This document shows positions 1 through 8,940 of a DNA stretch of 37,473 nt, in pieces. The notes under the pieces are model-generated. The model was not told the origin of the DNA. It saw only the letters and a program-made list of their open reading frames with translations, and did no database searches. Position numbers and translations under genes: made by a program. The stretch is from a virus. Location of the stretch: positions 1-37,473 of IMG/VR virus record IMGVR_UViG_3300021962_000276; one strand, 5' to 3'. Position 1 is the first letter of the stretch; the number at the start of each line of letters is the position of its first letter.

Positions 1-184
1 ATTAATTAAAAATGTATCGGACGCTACAGATAAACTATTAGATCTTCAAAAAAAATTAAAAGACCTTGAAGAAATTTCACCTAAAAAAGGTCCTACTAAT
101 GTGACAAATGCTCTTTTTGTTGGATCTACAGCAGAACTAGCAAAATTAATTAAAGATAATCAAGTTCCTAAAGACAATAAATAA
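1..184 (+). CDS. C-terminal end of an unrecognised protein (5' truncated)
   Basis: An open frame runs in from the left edge, reading from base 2, and stops at TAA 182-184. About 60 residues are visible. The first half (around DKLLDLQKKLKDLEE) is charged and heptad-like, so probably helical or coiled coil. The end is a short conserved-looking segment, LFVGSTAELAKLIKDN. The start and most of the protein lie outside the window. It sits 38 bases before a giant fibre-like gene on the same strand, so a virion role is plausible but is only inferred from context. I do not recognise the family. Confidence 0.6.
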   Translation, partial: LIKNVSDATDKLLDLQKKLKDLEEISPKKGPTNVTNALFVGSTAELAKLIKDNQVPKDNK

Positions 185-222
185 TAAAAAAGTCTTTTGG
201 TGTAATAACATAGGTGGCATAA

Positions 223-3200
223 ATGAATACAGATCCGCTTATTCTGTTAAAGAGATCTTTAGAAAAAGATAAAATCCCAACAATTGCACAACTTGGTCTA
301 GGAGAACTAGCCATCAACCATTTTGATGGTAAAGTATTTGTAAGACAAGATACTCAAGGTGCAGCAGGTATTGCAACTAGAGTAGTTCAAGTTGGTGCCG
401 GAGGAAGTTTAGGAAAAACATATTTTGTTGCTATTACAGGGGATGATGAAAATAATGGATTAAATGAAATTACTCCATTAAGAACAATTAAAGCTGCTGC
501 TGCAAAAGCAATTCCTGGAGATACTATTAAAATTGCTCCTGGAACATTTATTGAAAATAATCCAATAACTCTAAGAAAAAATGTTTCTGTTGAGGGGTAT
601 GAACTTAGAAACTGCCTAGTTACACCACAAAATCCAAGTCAAGATTTATTTTATGTTAGTGATGGTGTTCACTTAACAGACTTAAGTTTTGTTGGTCAAC
701 CAGCAACAAATGGTGCTGCTGTAATCGCATTTCCACCTTTATTAGGAGTTGCAGGAGACAGATATTTTGATGCTGCTAGATTATTAAGATTTAATTCAGA
801 TTTTATTGCTAGAGAAGCAGTAGGATTTTTAACTAGCGGATATAGTGGTCTTGCGGGAAGTCAAAGAGCACAAGATGCTGCTAGACTACTGGATCTAAAT
901 AAAGAATTTATTGCTAGAGAAGCAGTAGGATTTTTAACTAGTGGTTATAGTGGGTATGCTGCAGATCATAGAACACAAGATGCTGCTAGACTAATTGAAC
1001 TCAATAGAGACTTTATTTCTTTTGAGGCAGCAGATTATATTGATAGTGCAGATTACACAAAAATTGGAAACTTAAACGCTACAGAAGAAGCAAATTTAAG
1101 AAGTGATATTAAACTTACTTTAGATGCTTTAATTTATGATTTAATTTCAACTGGAAATGAGAAATCGGTAGGAAATAGCACTAATTTCTTCCAAGGTGGA
1201 TCATTAATTACTAGATTAACTGGTGCTGGATTTTCAGGAGCATTAGTTGATGGATTGGTATATGCTGCAGGAATTGCAACTCATGTAATTAATAATTATC
1301 CTTGGGGAGGGATTACTAGTACTACAACTAATGTAGTTTCTTTTGATTATACCGCTTCTACTGGCGTTGCTACAGTAACTACAAATTCTGATGCAGATGT
1401 TGATGTAGGTAATCCAGTAAGACTTGCAAATATTTCATTTACATGTCCTGGTGGATCTGGTATTACAACAACTATATTCCCAGATCATACAAGAGGAGAT
1501 ACATTTATAGTAGAATCAACTGTTGGTATCAATACCTTCACAATTAATGTTGGTATTTCTACTATTAGTCATACTTATAATAGTGGTGGTACTGTTACTT
1601 CTTTAAAAAATAGAAGCGATTATTCTCAAACATTTAGAGAATCTGTATCTAGAGTAAATTATGGTTGTGTTGCTATTGGAAATTCAATCAATACTTTAAT
1701 TGGTATTACAACTAATGTAGTTTCTGCTGGTAATACTTCTGGTCTTCCTGCAGTAGTTTCAAATGCAATTAATTTATATACAGCAGATTGTGCTGATGAT
1801 GTTAAGGATATTATTACCGCAGTTTCTCATGATTTAAAGGCAAATGGAAATATTAAATCTGTAGGTGCTGCACAATCTTATTTTGTAGGTGGTTCTTTAG
1901 CACATATATCTGAAGCAGGTATTCCTGAGCAAACCATTGATACTCTTCAATATGCTGCAGATATTATGGAGTCTGTAATTAATACCAGACCTTGGGGAAC
2001 AATTCCTGCAGGACAGGATAAAAATATAACTGGATTTGTTTATACTGCATCTACTGGTATTGGAACTATTACTGCAGTTGGTCATGGTGTTACAACTGGT
2101 GATACAATTAAACTAACAGGAATTGCATTTACATGTCCAGGTGGTTCAGGAATTACAACTACTATTTTCCCAGATGGAACTCAAGGTTCATTTTTTGAAG
2201 TAAAAGAATATATTGATGAAAATACAGTTAAAATATTTGCTGGTATTTCTACAATTAATCATACTTATAATACAGGTGGTATCCTTAGAAAGTATGAAAA
2301 TTTCCAAGAAACTTATCAACAAACTTTAGATAATTCTGTTATTCAAGTTCGTGGTGGTTGCGTTGGAGTTGCTAATACAATTAGACAACTTGTAGGAATT
2401 GTAACTCAAGCAATTGGGGTTGGAAATACTAATAGTCTTCCAGGAATTACTACTGGTATTAGACTTGACATGGAAAAGTGTTTTAGAGATGTAAAATTTG
2501 CAATTAAAGCAATTTGTTATGATATAACAAGAGGTGGTAATTCAAAATCAGTATCAATTGGAAAAACTTATTTTGATGCTAATGGTAATAAACTAGGAAT
2601 TCTTGCCGATCCTAATGAATATGAACAAACAGTAATTGCTTTAAATTATTCAAAAGATATTGCAAGAGCGGTTATTAATAATGTCAATTGGGGTAGTAAA
2701 TTAGATCCAATTTGGAGTAGAGATTTTGCTGGGGGTTCTGCCAATATTGGTATTACTACTGTAGATTATGATAAATCTACTGGAATTACAACAATTACTA
2801 CTAATGTTGGACATGGATTAACTACAGGACACTCCGTAAAGTTAGCAGGAATTGCAATGACCTGCCCAGGATATAATTATACTGGTATCGCAGTTACAGG
2901 GTTCCAATATAACAAGTCTACTGGTTTAAGTACAGTATTCTTAGGAACTAATCATTTTGTTAATGAAAATGATTTAGTTTTCTTAGAGAATCTTAAGTTT
3001 AATTGTGGGGATTCGGGTCTTGGTCCTGTAGTCAATATCACTAATGCAGTTTATGATAAAACTGTTGGTATTCTAACTGTTACAACTTCTGCTGCATCTG
3101 GTGTTCATACGGGAGAACCTGTTCAACTGAAGAATATTACATTTACATGTCCTGGTGGATCTGGTATTACAACCACTATTTTCCCAGATGGATCAAGTCC

Positions 3201-5001
3201 AAATTCAATATATGGAACGGATGTATTTAGAGTTGTTCAAGTAAATAATTCCACACAATTCCAAGTTAATGTTGGACCATCTACCATAACTCACACTTAT
3301 AGTAGTGGTGGTACTGCTCAAGCAGGTATAACAACTACTATTTTCCCAGATGGAACTCAAGGTTATTTCTTTAAAGTAGAAGAAATTATCAGCCCTAATG
3401 CGGTAAGTATAGATGTTGGTATTTCTACAATTAATCATACTTATGTGAGTGGGGGAACAATGAGAGTTGGTTATACAACTACTATTTTCCCAGATGGAAC
3501 ACTTGGACCAGTATTCCCTGTTAAAAGATATATTAATAGTACAAAATTTGAAGTTGTTAGTGGTATATCTACAATTGATCACACTTATGTAAGTGGTGGA
3601 ACTGTTGCAAAACAAACTCCTTTCCAAGATTATATTACCCAAATTAGAGATTTAAGTATTCAAACTGATTCTGCTACAGGATATAATAATACAATTAATT
3701 CATGTGCTAATGTAATTTCTGCAGTTAATACTTGTGTTGGAGTTATAACTTCAATTATTGATGAAGGATTTGCTGCTTTTGAATCTCCTTCAAATCCAAC
3801 AGGTATCGTAACTACCTATGAAGGAAATAATGGTGCTGGAAGTGCTCAACCAAATGACCCATCTTTCTCAGCAGGAACTGATGGTCCAGTATTTAAAGGA
3901 CCTTATATAAGAAACTGCACTAACTTTATTCAAGATAGTATTGGAATGAGAATTAATGGATTTGATGCTGAACCTGGAGATCAGGATGAGATTGGTGTTC
4001 AGGGTTCAATGAGCGTTGACTCATTTACTCAGTACAACCAAGGTGGAATTGGAGTTTCTATTAGTAATGGTGCTTATGCTCAGTTAGTATCAATCTTTAC
4101 TATTTGTTGTGATGAAGCAATTGTAACTGAAACTGGAGGACAATGCGACCTAACAAACTCCAATGCTTCCTTTGGAAATAAAGGACTAGTTGCAAGAGGT
4201 GTCGGAGATCAAACTTCAAATTCAATTTACAGATTGACAGCAGAAGTTGTTGAAGAGGTTCCAATTGGTGGAAATAGAGTAATTATTTCTGGAGTAGGAA
4301 CTCAAAGACCATATGATGGTCAAACTATATTCTTCGATAAATTATATCAATCAGTAGAGGCTATTAAAGTTGTGGATGGAGGATCTGGATACACTGGTCC
4401 TGCACCAAGAATTACTATTGCTTCTCCAACTGGTCCAGATGGAATTACTGCCCAAGCAATTCCAATTATAGTTAATGGAGTAGTTGAAAGTATACTAGTA
4501 GCGAACTCTGGTAATCAGTACGAATCTGCTCCTTCTATTACTGTTGATCCTCCAACTGAACCAGGAGGAAGACAAGCAGTTGTAGAAGTAGAAAGAATGG
4601 CACTGAGTTACTATAAAGTTGCTTCGGCAACTTTACCTCATGCAGGTATTTCAACAATTACCTTAAAATCCACTACTCCAACTGTAATTCCAGTTGGTGC
4701 TACTGCATATATAACAAGACAAAGTTTACAAATTGCAACTACAATTTCATTTGAATACATAGGTGCAGGGACAAATATTTTAACTGCTAGACCATCCGTT
4801 GGTGGAGTTACAATTCAAGAAAATGAAGTAGTCATGGAAAATGGAGGACTTGTAGTTTATACAAGTACTGATCAAGCAGGTAACTTTAACATTGGTGATG
4901 GAATTACCATTGACCAAGCAACTGGTACTCTATCAGGTAGGGTATATATCAAATCACTATTCAATAATGTGACACCATTCATTCTCGCACTAGGAGGTTA
5001 A
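223..5001 (+). CDS. Giant repeat-rich tail-fibre-like virion protein
   Basis: A 1592-residue protein preceded by an AGGTGG ribosome site. Residues ~20-45 (LGELAINHFDGKVFVRQD) resemble the short N-terminal domain found in phage fibre and tropism-determinant proteins. Residues ~65-170 (YFVAITGDDENNGLNEITPL, then GDTIKIAPGTF and VSVEGYEL) look like the start of a right-handed beta-helix of the pectin-lyase/DUF1565 type. Then come three 35-residue tandem repeats, two to three copies of an alpha-helical block containing GN.KSVG...YF..GSL, and a long array of beta-rich units with FTCPGGSG, TTTIFPDG and HTY.SGG. The last ~400 residues are non-repetitive beta/Gly-rich. Low Lys/Arg and high Thr/Gly/Ile are typical of extracellular fibres. 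A role in host binding or baseplate decoration is inferred from composition and from the neighbouring fibre gene; no exact family name is certain. Confidence 0.8.
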   Translation: MNTDPLILLKRSLEKDKIPTIAQLGLGELAINHFDGKVFVRQDTQGAAGIATRVVQVGAGGSLGKTYFVAITGDDENNGLNEITPLRTIKAAAAKAIPGDTIKIAPGTFIENNPITLRKNVSVEGYELRNCLVTPQNPSQDLFYVSDGVHLTDLSFVGQPATNGAAVIAFPPLLGVAGDRYFDAARLLRFNSDFIAREAVGFLTSGYSGLAGSQRAQDAARLLDLNKEFIAREAVGFLTSGYSGYAADHRTQDAARLIELNRDFISFEAADYIDSADYTKIGNLNATEEANLRSDIKLTLDALIYDLISTGNEKSVGNSTNFFQGGSLITRLTGAGFSGALVDGLVYAAGIATHVINNYPWGGITSTTTNVVSFDYTASTGVATVTTNSDADVDVGNPVRLANISFTCPGGSGITTTIFPDHTRGDTFIVESTVGINTFTINVGISTISHTYNSGGTVTSLKNRSDYSQTFRESVSRVNYGCVAIGNSINTLIGITTNVVSAGNTSGLPAVVSNAINLYTADCADDVKDIITAVSHDLKANGNIKSVGAAQSYFVGGSLAHISEAGIPEQTIDTLQYAADIMESVINTRPWGTIPAGQDKNITGFVYTASTGIGTITAVGHGVTTGDTIKLTGIAFTCPGGSGITTTIFPDGTQGSFFEVKEYIDENTVKIFAGISTINHTYNTGGILRKYENFQETYQQTLDNSVIQVRGGCVGVANTIRQLVGIVTQAIGVGNTNSLPGITTGIRLDMEKCFRDVKFAIKAICYDITRGGNSKSVSIGKTYFDANGNKLGILADPNEYEQTVIALNYSKDIARAVINNVNWGSKLDPIWSRDFAGGSANIGITTVDYDKSTGITTITTNVGHGLTTGHSVKLAGIAMTCPGYNYTGIAVTGFQYNKSTGLSTVFLGTNHFVNENDLVFLENLKFNCGDSGLGPVVNITNAVYDKTVGILTVTTSAASGVHTGEPVQLKNITFTCPGGSGITTTIFPDGSSPNSIYGTDVFRVVQVNNSTQFQVNVGPSTITHTYSSGGTAQAGITTTIFPDGTQGYFFKVEEIISPNAVSIDVGISTINHTYVSGGTMRVGYTTTIFPDGTLGPVFPVKRYINSTKFEVVSGISTIDHTYVSGGTVAKQTPFQDYITQIRDLSIQTDSATGYNNTINSCANVISAVNTCVGVITSIIDEGFAAFESPSNPTGIVTTYEGNNGAGSAQPNDPSFSAGTDGPVFKGPYIRNCTNFIQDSIGMRINGFDAEPGDQDEIGVQGSMSVDSFTQYNQGGIGVSISNGAYAQLVSIFTICCDEAIVTETGGQCDLTNSNASFGNKGLVARGVGDQTSNSIYRLTAEVVEEVPIGGNRVIISGVGTQRPYDGQTIFFDKLYQSVEAIKVVDGGSGYTGPAPRITIASPTGPDGITAQAIPIIVNGVVESILVANSGNQYESAPSITVDPPTEPGGRQAVVEVERMALSYYKVASATLPHAGISTITLKSTTPTVIPVGATAYITRQSLQIATTISFEYIGAGTNILTARPSVGGVTIQENEVVMENGGLVVYTSTDQAGNFNIGDGITIDQATGTLSGRVYIKSLFNNVTPFILALGG
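769..1083 (+). repeat. Three tandem 105-bp (35-residue) repeats in the giant fibre gene
   Basis: Units begin at 769, 874 and 979, each opening with gatgctgctaga, at an exact 105-base period. In protein they read DAARLL..N..FIAREAVGFLTSGYSG. The first two are almost identical over the second half and the third is degenerate (DAARLIELNRDFISFEAADY). The period is a multiple of three, so the frame is kept. The helical pattern suggests a stacked helical segment between the N-terminal beta-helix and the beta-rich shaft. Confidence 0.9.
1438..3610 (+). repeat. Array of beta-rich modules (FTCPGGSG / TTTIFPDG / HTY.SGG)
   Basis: Modules with the order V.L..I.FTCPGGSGITTTIFPDG, then a variable 20-30 residues, then GISTI.HTY.SGG recur from about 1438, 2128 and 3142. 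Additional half-modules start at about 3331 and 3475, and there is a decayed copy near 2856. An identical 26-base stretch encoding TTTIFPDG occurs at 2155-2180, 3331-3356 and 3475-3500. This DNA-level identity implies recent duplication or recombination between copies. The modules probably form the fibre shaft. Confidence 0.85.
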
Positions 5002-5005
5002 TCAA

Positions 5006-5347
5006 ATGGCAGCAGCAATTGCAATTAACAATTTTAGAACTATTACCCATCAGGCATCAACAGGATCACCAACTGTTGTTTATACAGCTCCAACTGGATA
5101 TACAGCAGTATTCCTATTAGTTCAAGCAGCAAATATCGGACCACAAACAAAAACAATTAGTTTTTATCACAAAAGAGGTGCAGTAACAACAGAAATTGTA
5201 TTGAATTTGCCAATCGCTGCAGGTGATACACTTAATCTATTACCAGGTAAACTGGTTTTAGAAACTGGAGATGCTATTGCTGTTAGCGCCAATACAACTA
5301 CAGACATTAAGTTTATTGCTAGCGTTCTTGAAACATCTAACTTCTAA
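5006..5347 (+). CDS. Small beta-rich putative virion protein
   Basis: A 113-residue protein starting four bases after the giant fibre stop, with GGAGG of the upstream codons acting as ribosome site. The sequence alternates hydrophobic and Thr/Gly residues (VVYTAPTGYTAVFLLVQAANIG, split here for reading; then KTISFYHKRGAVTTEIVLNLPI and LLPGKLVLETGDAIAVSA) and reads as a compact beta-sandwich with no signal peptide or membrane segment. Its position between two fibre-type genes suggests a fibre-associated or capsid-decorating protein. This is inference; I do not recognise a named family. Confidence 0.75.
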   Translation: MAAAIAINNFRTITHQASTGSPTVVYTAPTGYTAVFLLVQAANIGPQTKTISFYHKRGAVTTEIVLNLPIAAGDTLNLLPGKLVLETGDAIAVSANTTTDIKFIASVLETSNF

Positions 5348-5367
5348 TTTGGGGGATTTAAACTATT

Positions 5368-7497
5368 ATGGGAAGAAGAACATTTTTAACTGGAAGAGAA
5401 ACTGAATTAAAAGTAGGAGTTGGTCAGTATTCCGAAAATAGAACCTCTTTAGAAGTTATAGGAAGAGTTGGTATTGCAACTACAAATGCGTCATGCGATT
5501 TAGATGTTAATGGTAATGCTCAATTTCATAATGAACTTAGAGATTATACAAATACGATGGGTGCAGCAAGAAGTGTTTTAACTTCTACTGGTTCTTCAGT
5601 ATTCTGGGATGATGCATTTGATCCCAATGCATTGTTGGGAATTACAGTTCAAGAAGAAGGTGTCACTGTAGGTTCAGCAGGAAGTATTCAAACTTTAAAC
5701 TTTGTAGGATCTCAAGTAACTGCAGAGGGATTTTTGGGTATTGCTACTATTACGGTAGATCCTTTTGAACCAGCAGGAAATAATTATCAAGTACAATTCA
5801 ACCAAGATGGATTTTTTGGTGCAGCGACAAGATTGATTTATAATGATGATTTATTGAGAGTTTCTGTAGGAAGAACAGACACTGGATCATATACATTTAA
5901 TGTTACTGGTCCAGCAGGTTTTTCTAGCGATGTATATACTGAAAGAGTTTTTGTAACAGATAGAACTCCTTCTCTTCCAAATGAACTTGCATCAAAAGAA
6001 TATGTAGATTTATTTGCGACTGCTGCTATTGTTATTCAGCAAGCAGTATCTGTTGCAACTACAGCAAACTTAAATGCTACTTATTATAATGGACCTCTTA
6101 CTGGTATTGGTAATAGTTTAATTGGTATTGGCGCATCTTTGATTGCAAATAGCAATGGTATATTGAATATCGATAATTTTGTACCTGCAGACTCCGATAG
6201 AATTTTAGTAAAAAATCAAACTCTAGAGCAGCACAATGGATTCTATGTTGCAATTTCTACTGGAAGTGCATCAACTCCTTGGATTTTAGAAAGAGCCTTA
6301 GACTTCGATGAACCAACTGAAATTACAGAGGGTGCATTTGCATTCGTTACTAATGGAGATCTTAATGGTGCAAACGGTTTCGTTCTTATTAGTATCGCTC
6401 CACCATTTGATTATGTAGGAACTGGTTATGTCGGTTTATCCAGTTTAACATTCACCCAGTTCTCCGCACCTGGTGAAACTCTTGCAGGACTTGGACTTTA
6501 TAAGACTGGAAATGAAATTAATGTTGGAACAGCAAGTAGTGCGAGAATTGTAGTAAATCAGGATGATATTGATCTTGCTCCAGTAGCAGTATCTGGAATC
6601 ACAACTACATCTAGATTTGATTATTTTGTTTCTAAAGTAAGTGTAGATGGATATGGTAGAGTTGCTGGTTTTACTAGTGCAAGACATCAATTAGCATCTA
6701 CGACAGCAGAAGGAATTGTAAGACTTAGTGGAGATGTATTCCAAGTAAACTCTGGAATTACAACTTTAGCAAATACAGTTTTTGCTAATAATATTACTGC
6801 TTCTGGCGTAATTACTGCTGCATCATTTAGTGGTAATTTTGATAGTACTGGGGGAGATGGTCAAATTAATATTGATAATATTAATGCTGGCATTGTTACT
6901 GCAGGATTTTTCTATGGAGATGGTAGCAATATTACTAATATTTTGACAGGTGTTGGTCTTGCAACTGAAACTGCTTATGTTGGAAGTGGAGCTACAACTT
7001 TAGAGTTTAGGGGTGCTGCAGTTAGTAAAGTTGAGTTATTTGGTCCATCTGGAATTGGTACTATTACAATTGAAGGTGGAAGAAATATTGATGATGTTGG
7101 TAATGCAAATCAAGTTCTTTATAAAGATGCTAGCAATAATGCAACTACATCCGCAAACTTAACATTTAATGGTACAAACTTAGTTTGTGGAGGAACAGTT
7201 ACTGCAAACTCTGATGAATCTTTAAAAGAAAATGTAAAATCAATTGAAGGATCTCTAGAAAAAGTTACTCAACTTCGTGGAGTTGAGTTTGATTATAAAG
7301 AAACTGGAGATCATTCTATTGGATTAATTGCACAAGAAGTTGAAAAAGTTCTTCCAGATCTTGTTTATGAAAGTGATGATGGTATTAAGTCTGTTGCATA
7401 TCAAAATATTGTAGCAGTCCTTATTGAGGCAGTTAAAGAACAACAAGAGCAAATTAATTCTCTTAGAAGTGAAATTAGACTCCTAAAAGGTATCTAA
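5368..7497 (+). CDS. Tail fibre protein with C-terminal S74 intramolecular chaperone
   Basis: A 709-residue protein, ribosome site GGGGG at ~5349. The body is Gly/Thr/Ile-rich and beta-structured, with repeated GIATT/GITT and NI..SG.ITA phrases typical of trimeric fibres. From Ser615 to the end is a Peptidase_S74 auto-processing domain: SDESLKENV with the expected catalytic Ser615-Lys620 dyad, then FDYKETGDHSIGLIAQEVEK and a terminal coiled coil (EAVKEQQEQINSLRSEIRLL). In this family (endosialidase and T5 fibre chaperones) the domain helps trimerise the fibre and then cuts itself off just before the serine. The mature fibre here would therefore be about 614 residues. Its receptor is unknown. 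Confidence 0.92.
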   Translation: MGRRTFLTGRETELKVGVGQYSENRTSLEVIGRVGIATTNASCDLDVNGNAQFHNELRDYTNTMGAARSVLTSTGSSVFWDDAFDPNALLGITVQEEGVTVGSAGSIQTLNFVGSQVTAEGFLGIATITVDPFEPAGNNYQVQFNQDGFFGAATRLIYNDDLLRVSVGRTDTGSYTFNVTGPAGFSSDVYTERVFVTDRTPSLPNELASKEYVDLFATAAIVIQQAVSVATTANLNATYYNGPLTGIGNSLIGIGASLIANSNGILNIDNFVPADSDRILVKNQTLEQHNGFYVAISTGSASTPWILERALDFDEPTEITEGAFAFVTNGDLNGANGFVLISIAPPFDYVGTGYVGLSSLTFTQFSAPGETLAGLGLYKTGNEINVGTASSARIVVNQDDIDLAPVAVSGITTTSRFDYFVSKVSVDGYGRVAGFTSARHQLASTTAEGIVRLSGDVFQVNSGITTLANTVFANNITASGVITAASFSGNFDSTGGDGQINIDNINAGIVTAGFFYGDGSNITNILTGVGLATETAYVGSGATTLEFRGAAVSKVELFGPSGIGTITIEGGRNIDDVGNANQVLYKDASNNATTSANLTFNGTNLVCGGTVTANSDESLKENVKSIEGSLEKVTQLRGVEFDYKETGDHSIGLIAQEVEKVLPDLVYESDDGIKSVAYQNIVAVLIEAVKEQQEQINSLRSEIRLLKGI

Positions 7498-7501
7498 TTA
7501 T

Positions 7502-7539
7502 TTGGAGCAATAAATAGAAAAAAGTATTTGTTGCTCCAA
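7502..7539 (+). promoter_or_regulatory. 15-bp stem-loop enclosing a late promoter and ending at a start codon
   Basis: Bases 7502-7516 pair with 7525-7539 through 15 consecutive positions (14 Watson-Crick, one T.G at 7511/7530), leaving an 8-base loop GAAAAAAG. The 5' arm contains the late promoter motif AATAAATA (7509-7516). The 3' arm ends on the A of the ATG at 7539. A read-through RNA from the upstream fibre gene would fold the translation start into the stem. An RNA begun from the late promoter would start in or near the loop and lack the 5' arm. Confidence 0.8.
7509..7516 (+). promoter_or_regulatory. T4-type late promoter (AATAAATA)
   Basis: Seven of eight bases match the T4 late -10 element TATAAATA, and the motif fits the NATAAATA form reported for T4-like cyanophages. 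It lies 22 bases before the ATG of the DUF6321-type gene, which leaves a leader of roughly 15 bases. It should be read by gp55, encoded at 24004-24483. Confidence 0.65.
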
Positions 7540-8615
7540 TGTTTGATATAGATCCTAAAAAGCACAAATCTGCTCAAAAGCAGGAAAAAATTAGAGGTTT
7601 AACTAAATCTACAAATCCAAATGAAGCGGATGTTGCAAAGAAAAAATTAAGACCATCTGCTTCTATAGATCTTCCTAAAGTTAATAAAGAAGAAGTTAAA
7701 ATAGTAGATAAAATTCTCCAAGAACTTGGAGAAGAGAAAAAAGGTCTTTGGGCAAACATTCATGCTCGTAGAAAGAAAGGTCTTCCCAAAAAGAAACCAG
7801 GGCAAAAGGGATATCCAGAAACCCTTAATATTAAAGAGGGTTTAAAGCAGGCACGCAAAAATGTTGGTGCTTCTAAGTGTTGGGATGGAAAAAAAGTTGA
7901 TCCAAATCAACCAACAAAAATAAAGGGCGGCAAAGAAGTGCCAAATTGTGTTCCAGAGTCACTAACTATTGAGGATGCAGATGGAAACACTTTTGCAGAA
8001 GTTATTGATATTATTAAAGTAAATGAAGAAAGTGAAAAAAAGTATTGTAAAAAATGTAAGAAAAGAGAATCTAGAGATGAGTGTAAATATGGTCCAAAAG
8101 TATGGGACAAAATGACTTCAGATGATGACGATGATGAAGATGATGATATTAAAGAAGCAGTAAAAATTCCTGCTAAGAGTGGTAATTTACTTATGGTTGT
8201 CGTCATGTGGAGAGGAAAAACTTATGGACTAAGAGTTTTCTTCCCACAAACAAAGATGCCTAATAAGAAGGAAGTTGAACAAGAGATTCAAAAAATCTAT
8301 CCAGATTCCAGAGTAACTTATATTCAAAAAGTTGAAAGAGAACCTGGACAACCTTTTCTTCAAGTAGAAGGCGCTGCATGGACAAAAAAAGCGGGAAAGT
8401 CTAAGAGCGGTGGACTTAATGAAAAAGGACGCCGCTCATACGAAAAAGAAAATCCTGGTTCTGATTTAAAGGCACCTTCAAAGAAAGTTGGAAATCCCAG
8501 GAGAGCATCATTCTGTGCGAGAATGACAGGAATGAAGAAAAAGTTAACTTCAAGTAAAACTGCTAACGATCCAGATAGCAGAATCAATAAGTCCCTTAGA
8601 GCTTGGAATTGCTGA
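7539..8615 (+). CDS. Lys/Cys-rich protein with DUF6321-like C-terminus
   Basis: A 358-residue, strongly basic protein. Residues ~65-95 read GLWANIHARRKKGLPKKKPG. A CWDGKK...PNC motif covers 114-137, and a possible metal site CKKC plus C182 lies at 170-182. Acid run SDDDDDEDDD is at 194-203. Residues ~217-266 (MWRGKTYGLRVFF...YPDSRVTYIQ) form a small domain also found in the next gene. Residues ~280-358 (WTKKAGKSKSGGLNEKGR, ENPGSDLKAPSKKVGNPRR, FCARMTGMKKKL, SRINKSLRAWNC) match my memory of DUF6321, a domain common in marine phages and of unknown function. The basic C-terminus suggests nucleic-acid contact. Expression is probably late, from the promoter at 7509, with start-codon control by the stem-loop. 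Confidence 0.85.
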   Translation: MFDIDPKKHKSAQKQEKIRGLTKSTNPNEADVAKKKLRPSASIDLPKVNKEEVKIVDKILQELGEEKKGLWANIHARRKKGLPKKKPGQKGYPETLNIKEGLKQARKNVGASKCWDGKKVDPNQPTKIKGGKEVPNCVPESLTIEDADGNTFAEVIDIIKVNEESEKKYCKKCKKRESRDECKYGPKVWDKMTSDDDDDEDDDIKEAVKIPAKSGNLLMVVVMWRGKTYGLRVFFPQTKMPNKKEVEQEIQKIYPDSRVTYIQKVEREPGQPFLQVEGAAWTKKAGKSKSGGLNEKGRRSYEKENPGSDLKAPSKKVGNPRRASFCARMTGMKKKLTSSKTANDPDSRINKSLRAWNC

Positions 8616-8616
8616 T

Positions 8617-8937
8617 ATGAAAAGTTTTAAAGAGTTTTTATCAGAATCTGTAAATATTTCTGGAGATTTCAACGGAAATCTTTATATTAATTCTCAACAA
8701 GAACAACCTCAACAGGTTGGTGAAAGTTATGTTGCGGATGTTATGTGGATGGGAAATCTTTACAGAATGCAATTAGTAACTAAATCTGGATTACCTTCAA
8801 AACAAGATCTCGGAGAACAACTTCAAAGAGAATATCCTGGAGCAATTGTTCATAACATTTATCCAGCAGAAGAAAAGAATCTAAACATTAAAAATGTTCA
8901 AAGATACCACCCATCAAAACTAGAATGGATTGATTGA
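8617..8937 (+). CDS. Small protein sharing a domain with the preceding gene
   Basis: A 106-residue protein whose ATG lies one base after the upstream stop, so translation is probably coupled. It opens MKSFKEFLSES, an N-terminal style common in small T4-like virion or assembly proteins. Residues ~38-86 (ADVMWMGNLYRMQLV...LPSKQDLGEQLQREYPGAIVHNIYP) align with residues ~217-266 of the preceding protein through MW.G..Y, P.K, YP...V..I. The function is unknown. The shared domain and direct adjacency suggest duplication and perhaps interaction. Confidence 0.8.
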   Translation: MKSFKEFLSESVNISGDFNGNLYINSQQEQPQQVGESYVADVMWMGNLYRMQLVTKSGLPSKQDLGEQLQREYPGAIVHNIYPAEEKNLNIKNVQRYHPSKLEWID

Positions 8938-8940
8938 TTC

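Noticed and set aside
3205-3642. 145-codon minus-strand frame inside the giant fibre gene
   Set aside because: Shadow of the beta-module repeats; Cys/Ser/Asn-rich translation repeats with the repeat period.
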